A program made the position numbers and the translations under genes. A stretch of DNA of 31,876 nucleotides, taken from contig DBYI01000007.1 in assembly GCA_002310115.1 (NCBI GenBank), positions 1 through 31,876 of the forward strand, read 5' to 3'. Below are positions 25,222 through 31,876 of this stretch, piece after piece. Origin of the DNA: Ruminococcus flavefaciens. GTDB taxonomy: Bacteria > Bacillota > Clostridia > Oscillospirales > Ruminococcaceae. The notes under the pieces are model-generated. The model did not search any database and was not told the DNA's origin. It worked only from the letters and a program-made list of their open reading frames with translations. Each line of letters begins with the position of its first letter. Position 1 is the stretch's first letter.

Positions 25222-25558
25222 GTCGAGTAGCCAAATAGACTTTCGCCACTAACCTCATCCAGAACCGTGAGAGAAAACCTCATTTTGCACGGCTATTCAT
25301 ATTTCCATTATGGTTACCAATCGAAAGCCCAATATAAAAATGCTAAGTTCTCTTGAGAGAGGAAGGATTCCTGAAATCATAAAACTAGCGATAGTAATCA
25401 AGCTTTTCCGTTCTTAGCATGTTTATTTGTCATAACCTAGCCTTATATGTGATCTCTGTTCGTCAGACCTAAGATTTGCTTACAGCTTTCTTCAGATTGC
25501 ATCTAACAACAGACACCATTGCCGTTCTGTTATACACTTACCACTATCCCGGGCGCGT
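25222..25558 (-). mobile_element. ORF-less group II intron-like relic
   Basis: On the minus strand the order resembles a bacterial group II intron: a GCGCCCGGGATAGTGGTAAG start (like the usual GUGCG end but with its first two bases changed), GACGAACAGAGATCACATAT followed by AAGGCTAG in domain I, then a domain V-like hairpin (AGCCGTG at about 25288-25294 pairing with CACGGTT at about 25262-25268), and a final CTACTCGAC at about 25222-25230. There is no reverse transcriptase gene, and at about 340 nt it is short. The start and the domain V middle deviate from consensus, so it is probably immobile. An alternative is another structured RNA. It sits downstream of the terminator hairpin at 25609-25629; class C introns prefer such sites, though here the gap is about 50 bases. 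Confidence 0.5.
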
Positions 25559-25608
25559 CCATGACATTCACACGTTTGATTGTGCCAATACTGAGCAAAC
25601 AAAGTAAT

Positions 25609-25629
25609 CCCCTCCCGAATTGGGAGGGG
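25609..25629 (-). terminator. Hairpin terminator after the major surface gene
   Basis: A perfect 8-bp GC-rich stem CCCCTCCC / GGGAGGGG with loop AATTC is followed on the minus strand by ATTACTTTGTTT. It lies about 180 bases beyond the stop codon at 25809 and would uncouple the major subunit gene from the following operon. Confidence 0.7.
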
Positions 25630-25808
25630 AAACTTCTTTAGGAGGTTAACAACCTATGATGAACTTCTATTATGAATCTCTCATGCCATCGCCTTTTTGA
25701 GTTCATTATCATTTTAAGGTTTAAACCGCCCTATATTGGAGGAAGATTTATAGAGAGGGAGTGATTTTAAAATTATGTGTGCCTGTAGAATTAATTTATA
25801 ACTTATGG
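25630..25808 (-). other. Structured 3' untranslated region of the major surface gene
   Basis: No gene is visible. A hairpin formed by ATGATAATGAACT (25700-25712) and AGTTCATCAT (25656-25665), with a 3-base bulge, lies upstream of the terminator. Such a long folded tail may stabilise the transcript of an abundant protein. Confidence 0.45.
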
Positions 25809-26942
25809 TCAAGGAGCTGTGTAGTTGCCAAGAGCTGTGTTATCTGTGCTGAAGTAGAAGTCGATATTCCAATCCTGATTAGCTGTAGCATCTTCGCAGT
25901 AGATCGACTCGCCTTCGAGCCATACTCTTGCTACGAAACCTACACGACCGTAGTCATCAGCTGTTGCAGCAGGAATTGTGAATACATTAGTCGCTGTGAT
26001 GCCAGTTTCACCAACGCCTCTTGCGCCATTAATTGTAGTTGTGCCTAATGTTACGCCACTATCTCCAGATACTTTGTAAGAACCTATTGCATTGATAACC
26101 TTGCCATCGTGGTATGTTGGGAAATTAATTGCTGTAGCAGTATCCATAGCTGCAGATGAACCATTAGCCTTCAAGCCAAACAGTGTAGCTGCTGCGCCCG
26201 TTAACGGAGTAACGGTAGACGCCGTAGTGCTTGATGCTTCATAAGAAGTCGAAGCATAGGTTACAGCACAAGTATCAGCTTCTGCATCAGCTTCTGCAAT
26301 AGGAATGATAGCAACTCTCGCTGCCTTGATAAGCTCAGAACCATTGGCAGCAACAGGATCAGTAATAGTAACTGTTGCATAAACAGGAGTATCCGCCTGA
26401 TTGGATGAACGAATCCACATCGGTATGTCGATGTAATATCCTTCATCAGCAGTTAGATCACTCGTTCCAAGTCCACCAGTGTTGGAACCATATGTCTGTA
26501 ATGTCATAGATGCCGAATCAGCCTGAGTCGCAGATGTAATAGCAGCATTTGCTTCAACAGCATGACCACCGGCATATACATTAGCAGCAGGTACCTTGAA
26601 GATATCATATCCATCATCAGTTGAAGAAGGTAAAATCTTACCAACTTCAGCATAATAATCGCTAATAAGTATTGAGCGCTTCCAGCTGATATCTTCCTTG
26701 GAAGGTGTATTGACAGAAATCGCTTTCGCTCCTGCCTGAGTGCCCCATGCACCCATCGAAATTTCAAGACCTGACGATGCAGTTGCCTGCATCTGAAGTC
26801 CTGTTACCTCAACAACTTTGTTCATCGTGAACCACGCGTAGGTGGATGTTCCCAGCATTGAAGCAGAAACAGCAAGCATCATAGCCGCGGGTAAAAGCTT
26901 CTTAGCTGTATTACCTTTTTTCTTATTATTGTTTTTCATCAT
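25809..26942 (-). CDS. SipW-dependent-type surface protein, probable major subunit
   Basis: A 377-residue precursor: basic tail MMKNNNKKKGNTAKK, hydrophobic segment about 16-33, and the processing region GTSTYAWFTMNKVVEVTGLQ with likely cleavage after Ala36. The Ala-Trp-Phe junction is typical of SipW-dependent signal peptides of TasA/camelysin-like proteins. The mature part is Ala/Thr/Ser-rich and of low complexity, ending with ARVWLEGESIYCEDATANQD and a final beta strand, the same signature as in the 8549-9262 protein. A strong separate promoter, a leader hairpin, AAAGGA before the ATG and a dedicated terminator point to high, independent expression, as expected of a major fibre subunit. 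No sortase motif. Confidence 0.85.
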   Translation of the reverse strand: MMKNNNKKKGNTAKKLLPAAMMLAVSASMLGTSTYAWFTMNKVVEVTGLQMQATASSGLEISMGAWGTQAGAKAISVNTPSKEDISWKRSILISDYYAEVGKILPSSTDDGYDIFKVPAANVYAGGHAVEANAAITSATQADSASMTLQTYGSNTGGLGTSDLTADEGYYIDIPMWIRSSNQADTPVYATVTITDPVAANGSELIKAARVAIIPIAEADAEADTCAVTYASTSYEASSTTASTVTPLTGAAATLFGLKANGSSAAMDTATAINFPTYHDGKVINAIGSYKVSGDSGVTLGTTTINGARGVGETGITATNVFTIPAATADDYGRVGFVARVWLEGESIYCEDATANQDWNIDFYFSTDNTALGNYTAP

Positions 26943-27044
26943 AAGTCATTTTCCTTTCATAATAAATTTTCCGTGGAAATAGGCTCCGCGGCTGCCTCCT
27001 GTTTGTGTCTCTGCGTTATACTTTTTGTTTACAATCATATTATA
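26943..27044 (-). promoter_or_regulatory. 5' leader of the major surface gene
   Basis: About 90 transcribed bases. It begins with the shared ATTGTAAACAAAAAGTATAA segment also present in the candidate RNA, followed by a small hairpin CCG-GGA / TCC-CGG at about 26974-26994 and an AAAGGA ribosome binding site. It does not fit the cyclic-di-GMP-I riboswitch consensus. Confidence 0.5.
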
Positions 27045-27067
27045 ACTTGTTTTAATGGAAATGTCAA
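27039..27067 (-). promoter_or_regulatory. Consensus promoter of the major surface gene
   Basis: TTGACA (27067-27062), 17-base spacer, TATAAT (27044-27039) on the minus strand; both hexamers are exact consensus. Divergent from the promoter of the EAL gene at 27286. Confidence 0.88.
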
Positions 27068-27285
27068 TATCACGTCAAAAAGTTCATATTTTCTCAAAAT
27101 TTTTCAGCATTATATACAAAGAGCAGTACTTCTGATGTACTTTTGCGCCAAGCAAACAATTACATTTTGTATACAAAAATAATGATATTCAGAACAGTAA
27201 ACATAGTTAAATAATCTGTTCAACCACTTTGGTCCTACCTTTCTTTACCAAATCTTAATAATTCATAAATTTTCTCATTTTATCA
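27068..27285. promoter_or_regulatory. Divergent intergenic region with a 14-bp palindrome
   Basis: The region separates the major surface gene promoter from the EAL gene promoter and has no gene. It holds the perfect palindrome TTTTGTATACAAAA (27165-27178) and a nearby inverted repeat AGTAC/GTACT (about 27125-27141). Either could be the site of a dimeric regulator controlling both directions. Confidence 0.4.
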
Positions 27286-27314
27286 TTGCAATTTTATTAT
27301 TAATGTGATATACT
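27286..27314 (+). promoter_or_regulatory. Promoter of the EAL-domain gene
   Basis: TTGCAA (27286-27291), 17-base spacer ending in TGA, TATACT (27309-27314). Two short hairpins (GGGC/GCC followed by seven T, and CCCG/CGGG) lie in the 70-base leader; the first could act as a weak attenuator. Confidence 0.75.
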
Positions 27315-27389
27315 CATATATGTAAATAGGGCTTTTATGCCTTTTTTTGAGATTTGACCCGTTTTTTCGGGAAGTAAAGGGGTGTGAAT

Positions 27390-29036
27390 ATGCTGCACAT
27401 AGATGAACAATTTATTGTCGACAACTTTGATGACGCGCTTGCAAACGGTGCTATACGCGCATATTATCAACCCGTTATCAGAACATTGACCGAGAAGATA
27501 TGCAGTGTCGAAGCTCTAGCGCGTTGGCAGGATCCCGTAATGGGTCTCCTTTCGCCTTTCCTATTTATTAATGTGTTGGAAAAGTATCGTCTCATTCACA
27601 AACTCGACCTATATATTCTCGAAAATATATGCGTTACATATAATGAGATGAGAGAAAAGGGGCTTCCGCTCCACCCGTTTTCAATAAATCTCTCCCGTCT
27701 TGACTTTGACGAGATAGATATGCTGAAAGCTATTTCAGAGATTCTAAGGAAGTACAACGTTCCTTCAAAAGCTATACATATAGAAATAACTGAAAGCGTA
27801 ATGCTTGACAATACAGCTTATTTCCGACGTATATTCGACAGTTTCCATGACGCAGGCTTCGCGATATTCATGGATGACTTCGGAAGCGGTTATTCTTCTT
27901 TAAATGTATTAAAAGACTACAGCTTCGACGTATTAAAAATCGATATGCGTTTTCTCAGCGACATCGGCTCACGTTCGAAGAAAATACTTGCTTCTGTAGT
28001 CAATATGGCAAAAGCTATCGGAATACATACACTTGCAGAGGGCGTTGAAACAAAAGAGCAGAAATCTTTCCTGCGTAATATCGGCTGCGAAATGCTGCAG
28101 GGCTACTACTACGCAAAACCTATGGACGGTTCTCTCTATGTGGAGTATCTTGCCGAAACAGGCTTCAAAGTAGAGGATCCCGACGAGCATCACTACTGGA
28201 ACGATGTCGGACAGATAAACTTCCTTAGTCCTGATCCACTTAACGAAAACGATTTCGTAGAAGCAGAAAATGGCGATTATGGCTTTATCCGCGAGAATGC
28301 CGCACCTATTGCCCTTATAGAGCAGACCGGACATCATGTGGAAATGCTATACCGTAATCAGGCTTACGAGACTAATCTGCAAAAACTAGGATTTTCTTCC
28401 TCAAGCGAAATGGTAAATGCTATAAACGAAACCGAAGCTGCCTATTATCCGAACATGGACGATCAGATACAGTCTTCGATAAAAACCGGCAACGTTGTCA
28501 AGGAAGATCATTTTCTGAACGGTATATATTTCACTTATTTCACCAAGTGCATAGCCCAGACCGACAAAAAGGTAATGCTTGCCGCAAGTATACAGACTTA
28601 CGGCAGTGATGTAGATATGTCCACAAACGAAATGTTTGATACATACAGTCGTGCCCTTATTGACACCTTTGATCATATCACCATTATGGATCCGGAAAGG
28701 AACAGGGTTACAGCACGTGTCTACTCAAAACAGGGTTATTCCACCGACTATTCCAACATGCCGCTTATTGAGTCAATAAACCGATTTGCTGCTGAAGAAG
28801 TTGTAGAAGAAGAAAGGCTTGCATTCCTTGATTTCATAGATCCGCCCACTTTACGTGACAGAATGGCAAAGGCTGGCCGAAGGTTCCTGCAAAAGACATT
28901 CAGGGTAAAATGTGCAGACGGTTCTTTCAAGCCGAAGGATTTACGAATAACCAAGCTGTATCTCGACCTCAATGTCAAAGGCACACGTGAGCTGTTCATG
29001 CTTACCATGCAGAGTGTAATTGACGGCAGCAATTAA
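27390..29036 (+). CDS. EAL-domain cyclic-di-GMP phosphodiesterase with C-terminal PAS-like domains
   Basis: A 548-residue cytoplasmic protein. The EAL domain (about 10-255) keeps the catalytic set: Glu41 in SVEALARW, Asn100 in SINLSRLDF, Glu132 in IEITES, Asp162-Asp163 in MDDFGSGYSSL, Lys183 in VLKIDMRF, AEGVET (216-221) and QGYYYAKP. It should hydrolyse cyclic-di-GMP to pGpG. Two further regions (about 295-400 and 405-548) look like PAS folds (PIALIEQTGHHVEMLYRNQA; ALIDTFDHITIMDPERNRVT), a layout common in Clostridia; no GGDEF domain is seen. The ATG at 27390 has AAGGGG seven bases upstream; a GTG two codons earlier lies too close to that site. The gene is divergent from the surface-protein operon and ends at its own terminator, so its product may tune the system's second-messenger level. 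Confidence 0.92.
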   Translation: MLHIDEQFIVDNFDDALANGAIRAYYQPVIRTLTEKICSVEALARWQDPVMGLLSPFLFINVLEKYRLIHKLDLYILENICVTYNEMREKGLPLHPFSINLSRLDFDEIDMLKAISEILRKYNVPSKAIHIEITESVMLDNTAYFRRIFDSFHDAGFAIFMDDFGSGYSSLNVLKDYSFDVLKIDMRFLSDIGSRSKKILASVVNMAKAIGIHTLAEGVETKEQKSFLRNIGCEMLQGYYYAKPMDGSLYVEYLAETGFKVEDPDEHHYWNDVGQINFLSPDPLNENDFVEAENGDYGFIRENAAPIALIEQTGHHVEMLYRNQAYETNLQKLGFSSSSEMVNAINETEAAYYPNMDDQIQSSIKTGNVVKEDHFLNGIYFTYFTKCIAQTDKKVMLAASIQTYGSDVDMSTNEMFDTYSRALIDTFDHITIMDPERNRVTARVYSKQGYSTDYSNMPLIESINRFAAEEVVEEERLAFLDFIDPPTLRDRMAKAGRRFLQKTFRVKCADGSFKPKDLRITKLYLDLNVKGTRELFMLTMQSVIDGSN

Positions 29037-29060
29037 AATTAAAGTTTTTACGCACTTAAA

Positions 29061-29090
29061 AAATAGCATAAGCAAAAGCTTATGCTATTT
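29061..29090 (+). terminator. Intrinsic terminator of the EAL gene
   Basis: A perfect stem AAATAGCATAAGC / GCTTATGCTATTT with loop AAAA is followed by TTATTATA. It starts 24 bases after the stop codon. Confidence 0.88.
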
Positions 29091-29159
29091 TTATTATACA
29101 TGATATCATATTTTAATTATATGCTTTTTAGCTGAAAATCGGTGTAGATAAACACCAAA

Positions 29160-29189
29160 TTTAAGATAAGTTTAAGATTATTTTAAGAT
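29160..29189 (+). promoter_or_regulatory. Three direct repeats TTTAAGAT, 11-bp period
   Basis: TTTAAGAT occurs exactly at 29160-29167, 29171-29178 and 29182-29189. Same-face tandem repeats with an 11-bp period are the usual binding arrays of OmpR/PhoB-family response regulators, which often overlap or replace the -35 region. A suitable -10 (for example TATTAT near 29197) lies downstream. The target is the dockerin-CotH gene at 29259. Confidence 0.7.
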
Positions 29190-29258
29190 TTATTCATTAT
29201 TATGTAAGTATCGTATAGCGACAATCTCATGATCTTATTATAGGAGGAATGATTAAAA

Positions 29259-31876
29259 ATGAGAAAGAAGCATCTACTGGCAGTTCTTCTGTCAGCACTT
29301 GTTCTCGGAACTGCTTCGGCTGCAACAGCTGCTGCCGCTGACGGTGTCTACGGCGACGCAAACTGCGACGGTAACGTAGATATGTCAGACGCAGTGCTTA
29401 TCATGCAGGCACTCGCCAATCCGGGAAAATATGGCATCAACGGCACTGACGCAAAGCATATTACGCAGAAGGGCATCGATCTTGCTGATGTTTGTGAAAA
29501 TGGCAACGGTCTTACATCAAACGACGCTCTCTCTATTCAGAATTATCTTTTAGGAAACATCAAGAATCTTCCTGAATCCTATAAAGAGGGTTCAGCTTCT
29601 ACAACAACTACTGTTAAGCCGGAACAGACTACTACAACTACAACAAAGCCTGTTAATACTGTTCCTCAGGAAGATGTCAATACAGTTATCCACCTCAACG
29701 GTTCATCTATCACAGTTGAAGGTAAGTACGCAACTGCAAACGGTTCAAAGGTAACTATCTCCCACTCGGGTACATATACTATTGACGGCACTCTTAACGA
29801 CGGTCAGATCTATGTTGAAGTTCCTGATGAAAAGGCTGATCCGGACACAGTTAAGCTTGTATTCAATGGCGTTAACATCACAGGCAAGAGTGCTCCTGCT
29901 GTTCTTATTAAGAATGCGGACAAGACTTCTATTACTGTAGCTGACGGAACTGAGAACATCATTTCCGACGGTACTAACGCTTACTCTGGCGACGAGCTCG
30001 AGAGCGCTGTACTTGAGGCTAAGGACGATCTTACCATCAAGGGCGGCGACAATGGCACCGGAAAGCTTACTATCAATGCTAACATCCAGCCTGCTATCGT
30101 CTGCAACAACGACCTCAAGCTCACAGGCGGTGTGCTCAGCATAAACACACTCAACGAAAGCCCAGACGTTACACCTGATGCTGTAAAGGGCAAGGGCTCT
30201 GTAACAGTAAAGGGTGGTTCCATAGACATCGTCTCCAAGGGTGATGGTATCAAGTCATCCAAGGGTGAAGTAGTTATCGAAGGCGGCACACTTGTTATAA
30301 AGGCAAGCAAGGACGCTATACAGGCTGAGACAGATATCACTATCTCAGGCGGCGATATCGCAGCATTCGGCGACAAGGGTCTCACAGCAGTTGGTAATGT
30401 TAATATAACAGGCGGCAATGTCCTTGTTACAGCAAAGGATAATCAGTGCGAGAATATTAAGTCCACTGAACAGGCAACAATGGTACTTGACTTCACTAAG
30501 GAGTGGGCCAAGAACAATCCTATCGCTGTTACCGATTCTTCAAACAAGGTTATCCTTGAGCAGAATCCTCCAAAGAAATATAAGTATGCTATCGTTTCTT
30601 CACCTGATATTGCTTCCGGCGACTTCAAGGTATTCGCAGGCGGTATCAAGATGAAGCACAGCAGCGGCAACACTTTCAAGGCAGGCAAGCCCGCTAAATA
30701 CACAGATGTTAATAACGACATGGAGAATGAAGAGCAGCTCTATGAGGGTCTCTTCAGCCAGGCAGTAATCCACAAGATAGACGTTCAGATGAACGAGAGC
30801 ACATGGCAGAACATGATGAACAATGCCAGCAAAGAAGAGTGGACTCCATGTGACGTTACAATCGACGGCGAAACAATAAAGAACGTTGCCATTAGAACAA
30901 AGGGCAACAGCTCACTTATGATGGCTCAGAACGGAAAGTACAGTCTCCGTCTTAAGCTTGATAAGTATGACAAGACCAACAACTATCACGGCCTCACAGA
31001 GTTCTGTATGAATAATATGCTCTCAGACGCATCATGTCTCAGAGATATCCTCTGCTACAACGCTATGTATGAAGTTGACGGTGTAGCACCTCATGCAGCT
31101 CATACTGATATGTATCTCAATGGCAAACTCTACAGCTTCTATCTCCTCGCTGAGCAACCTGGTGATACACTTGCAGAGCGTTATGGTGTCGATGATGACA
31201 CAGTTCTCTACAAGGCTACCGAGAGAAACGGTGGCGGCGGCGGATTCGGATTCGGCGGTGACGGCTACTGTTCATTCACCGAGAAGATGCCTCTTGACAA
31301 CTTCGATGTAAAATTCGGTGTTGACGATAATTTCTCACACATTCAGGACATAAAGACTGCAATCAACCAGCTTTCATCCACTAACTACAAGTTCATCGAG
31401 GACGTTATAGATGTACCTAGCTTCCTCAAGGGATTCGCGGTAAACTCTATATTCTGTAACTATGACAGCTATAACGGATCCCTTGCACATAACTACTACC
31501 TCATATACACAGATGGCAAGGCTTATTTCGTAGGCTGGGACTACAACCTCGCAATGGGTAACTTCATGGGCGGTGCTGATTCAGTTAACTCTGATATCAC
31601 AACAAGCCTCTACCAGGCAACTGTAACAGACCGTCCTCTCGCAAAACTTCTCCAGGTTCCAGAGTATTATGATATGTACGTAGGTTATGTAAAGGCAATC
31701 CTTAATCTTTACAGCAACCCAGAACAGTACATCAGCAACTATGCTAAGAATATCCGTTCACACGTTCAGGCTGATCCAAGATTTGAATTTACTCTTGACC
31801 AGTTCGACTCAAACACTTCAAGAAGCGCTAACGGTCTCCAGACAAGTGGTGGCGGACAGCAGCAAGGCGGTTGGAA
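29259..31876 (+). CDS. Secreted dockerin / carbohydrate-binding-type / CotH-kinase-like protein, C-terminus beyond the window
   Basis: The frame starts at ATG 29259 with AGGAGGAA 10 bases upstream and remains open for 872 codons to the end. Domains: signal peptide MRKKHLLAVLLSALVLGTAS (1-20 and up to about residue 27); type I dockerin (about 28-106), with calcium-loop segments GDANCDGNVDMSDAVLIMQA and DVCENGNGLTSNDALSIQNY; a Thr-rich linker (114-134); a beta-helix-like carbohydrate-binding-type region (about 145-440) with repeated GG-x-x motifs; and a CotH-like domain from about 500, with RTKGNSS, SLRLKLDKYDK, SDASCLRDILCYNA, YLNGKLYSFYLLAEQ and FVGWDYNLAMGNF. The dockerin would plug it into a cellulosome scaffold through a cohesin. 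An N-terminal dockerin is less common than a C-terminal one. The CotH fold is kinase-like; its substrate here is unknown. Confidence 0.9.
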   Translation, partial: MRKKHLLAVLLSALVLGTASAATAAAADGVYGDANCDGNVDMSDAVLIMQALANPGKYGINGTDAKHITQKGIDLADVCENGNGLTSNDALSIQNYLLGNIKNLPESYKEGSASTTTTVKPEQTTTTTTKPVNTVPQEDVNTVIHLNGSSITVEGKYATANGSKVTISHSGTYTIDGTLNDGQIYVEVPDEKADPDTVKLVFNGVNITGKSAPAVLIKNADKTSITVADGTENIISDGTNAYSGDELESAVLEAKDDLTIKGGDNGTGKLTINANIQPAIVCNNDLKLTGGVLSINTLNESPDVTPDAVKGKGSVTVKGGSIDIVSKGDGIKSSKGEVVIEGGTLVIKASKDAIQAETDITISGGDIAAFGDKGLTAVGNVNITGGNVLVTAKDNQCENIKSTEQATMVLDFTKEWAKNNPIAVTDSSNKVILEQNPPKKYKYAIVSSPDIASGDFKVFAGGIKMKHSSGNTFKAGKPAKYTDVNNDMENEEQLYEGLFSQAVIHKIDVQMNESTWQNMMNNASKEEWTPCDVTIDGETIKNVAIRTKGNSSLMMAQNGKYSLRLKLDKYDKTNNYHGLTEFCMNNMLSDASCLRDILCYNAMYEVDGVAPHAAHTDMYLNGKLYSFYLLAEQPGDTLAERYGVDDDTVLYKATERNGGGGGFGFGGDGYCSFTEKMPLDNFDVKFGVDDNFSHIQDIKTAINQLSSTNYKFIEDVIDVPSFLKGFAVNSIFCNYDSYNGSLAHNYYLIYTDGKAYFVGWDYNLAMGNFMGGADSVNSDITTSLYQATVTDRPLAKLLQVPEYYDMYVGYVKAILNLYSNPEQYISNYAKNIRSHVQADPRFEFTLDQFDSNTSRSANGLQTSGGGQQQGGW

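Noticed and set aside
26943..27044. A cyclic-di-GMP-I riboswitch in the leader of the major surface gene
   Set aside because: There are faint similarities (ACGCA, GCAGCCGCGGAGCCTA) but the conserved GCAAACC and the closing helices are missing and the leader is too short.
1..31876. CRISPR arrays, tRNA or rRNA genes, and sortase genes
   Set aside because: No regularly spaced short repeats, cloverleaf sequences, rRNA motifs or sortase TLXTC-type proteins were found on either strand.

Overview
The window looks like an AT-rich Gram-positive anaerobe of the Ruminococcus group. The clearest evidence is the gene running off the right end: it encodes a secreted protein with a type I dockerin, a Thr-rich linker, a carbohydrate-binding-type beta region and a CotH-kinase-like domain, an architecture typical of cellulosome-forming Ruminococcus. 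Strong ribosome binding sites, frequent GTG and TTG starts, and sigma-A promoters with 17-bp spacers fit this. The species assignment is an inference; there is no rRNA gene here.

Layout. Bases 1-865 hold the left part of an IS200/IS605-type insertion sequence on the minus strand: Y1 transposase tnpA plus the start of a tnpB that appears frameshifted. Next come a small EF-Tu-domain-III-like gene (+), a shared terminator, and a membrane protein with 81-residue repeats (-) that has its own consensus promoter. From 10153 down to 2362 runs a minus-strand operon of seven genes: a degenerate EAL protein, a membrane-anchored protein with a TasA/camelysin-like C-terminal signature, a SipW-type signal peptidase, a membrane-anchored McrB-like AAA+ ATPase, a DUF2357-like/coiled-coil protein fused to a second SipW-type signal peptidase, a single-pass membrane protein and a small coiled-coil protein. 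Upstream lies a roughly 280-nt candidate non-coding RNA (10325-10603) with its own consensus promoter and intrinsic terminator.

From 27067 down to 10843 lies the probable cargo of this machinery, also on the minus strand: a SipW-dependent surface protein gene (25809-26942), a structured 3' UTR with terminator, a relic resembling an ORF-less group II intron, then a second promoter with an unusually long structured leader driving three more membrane-inserted precursor proteins and a 3585-residue secreted beta-repeat protein. The promoter and first transcribed bases of the major surface gene are nearly identical to those of the non-coding RNA. On the other side, divergently transcribed, is a complete EAL (cyclic-di-GMP phosphodiesterase-type) protein with C-terminal PAS-like domains. 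The dockerin-CotH gene at the right end is preceded by three copies of TTTAAGAT at an exact 11-bp period, a typical OmpR/PhoB-family response-regulator array.

How the parts may work together (inference): the two operons look like one surface-fibre or adhesin export and assembly system. The signal peptidases would mature the short-tailed SipW-type precursors. The McrB-like ATPase and its DUF2357 partner, which in McrBC-type systems serve DNA restriction, have here acquired membrane anchors and a peptidase domain in place of a nuclease, so they may power or gate processing at the membrane. EAL proteins at both flanks suggest coupling to cyclic-di-GMP. I know of no described system with this combination; it is the main candidate for something new in the window.
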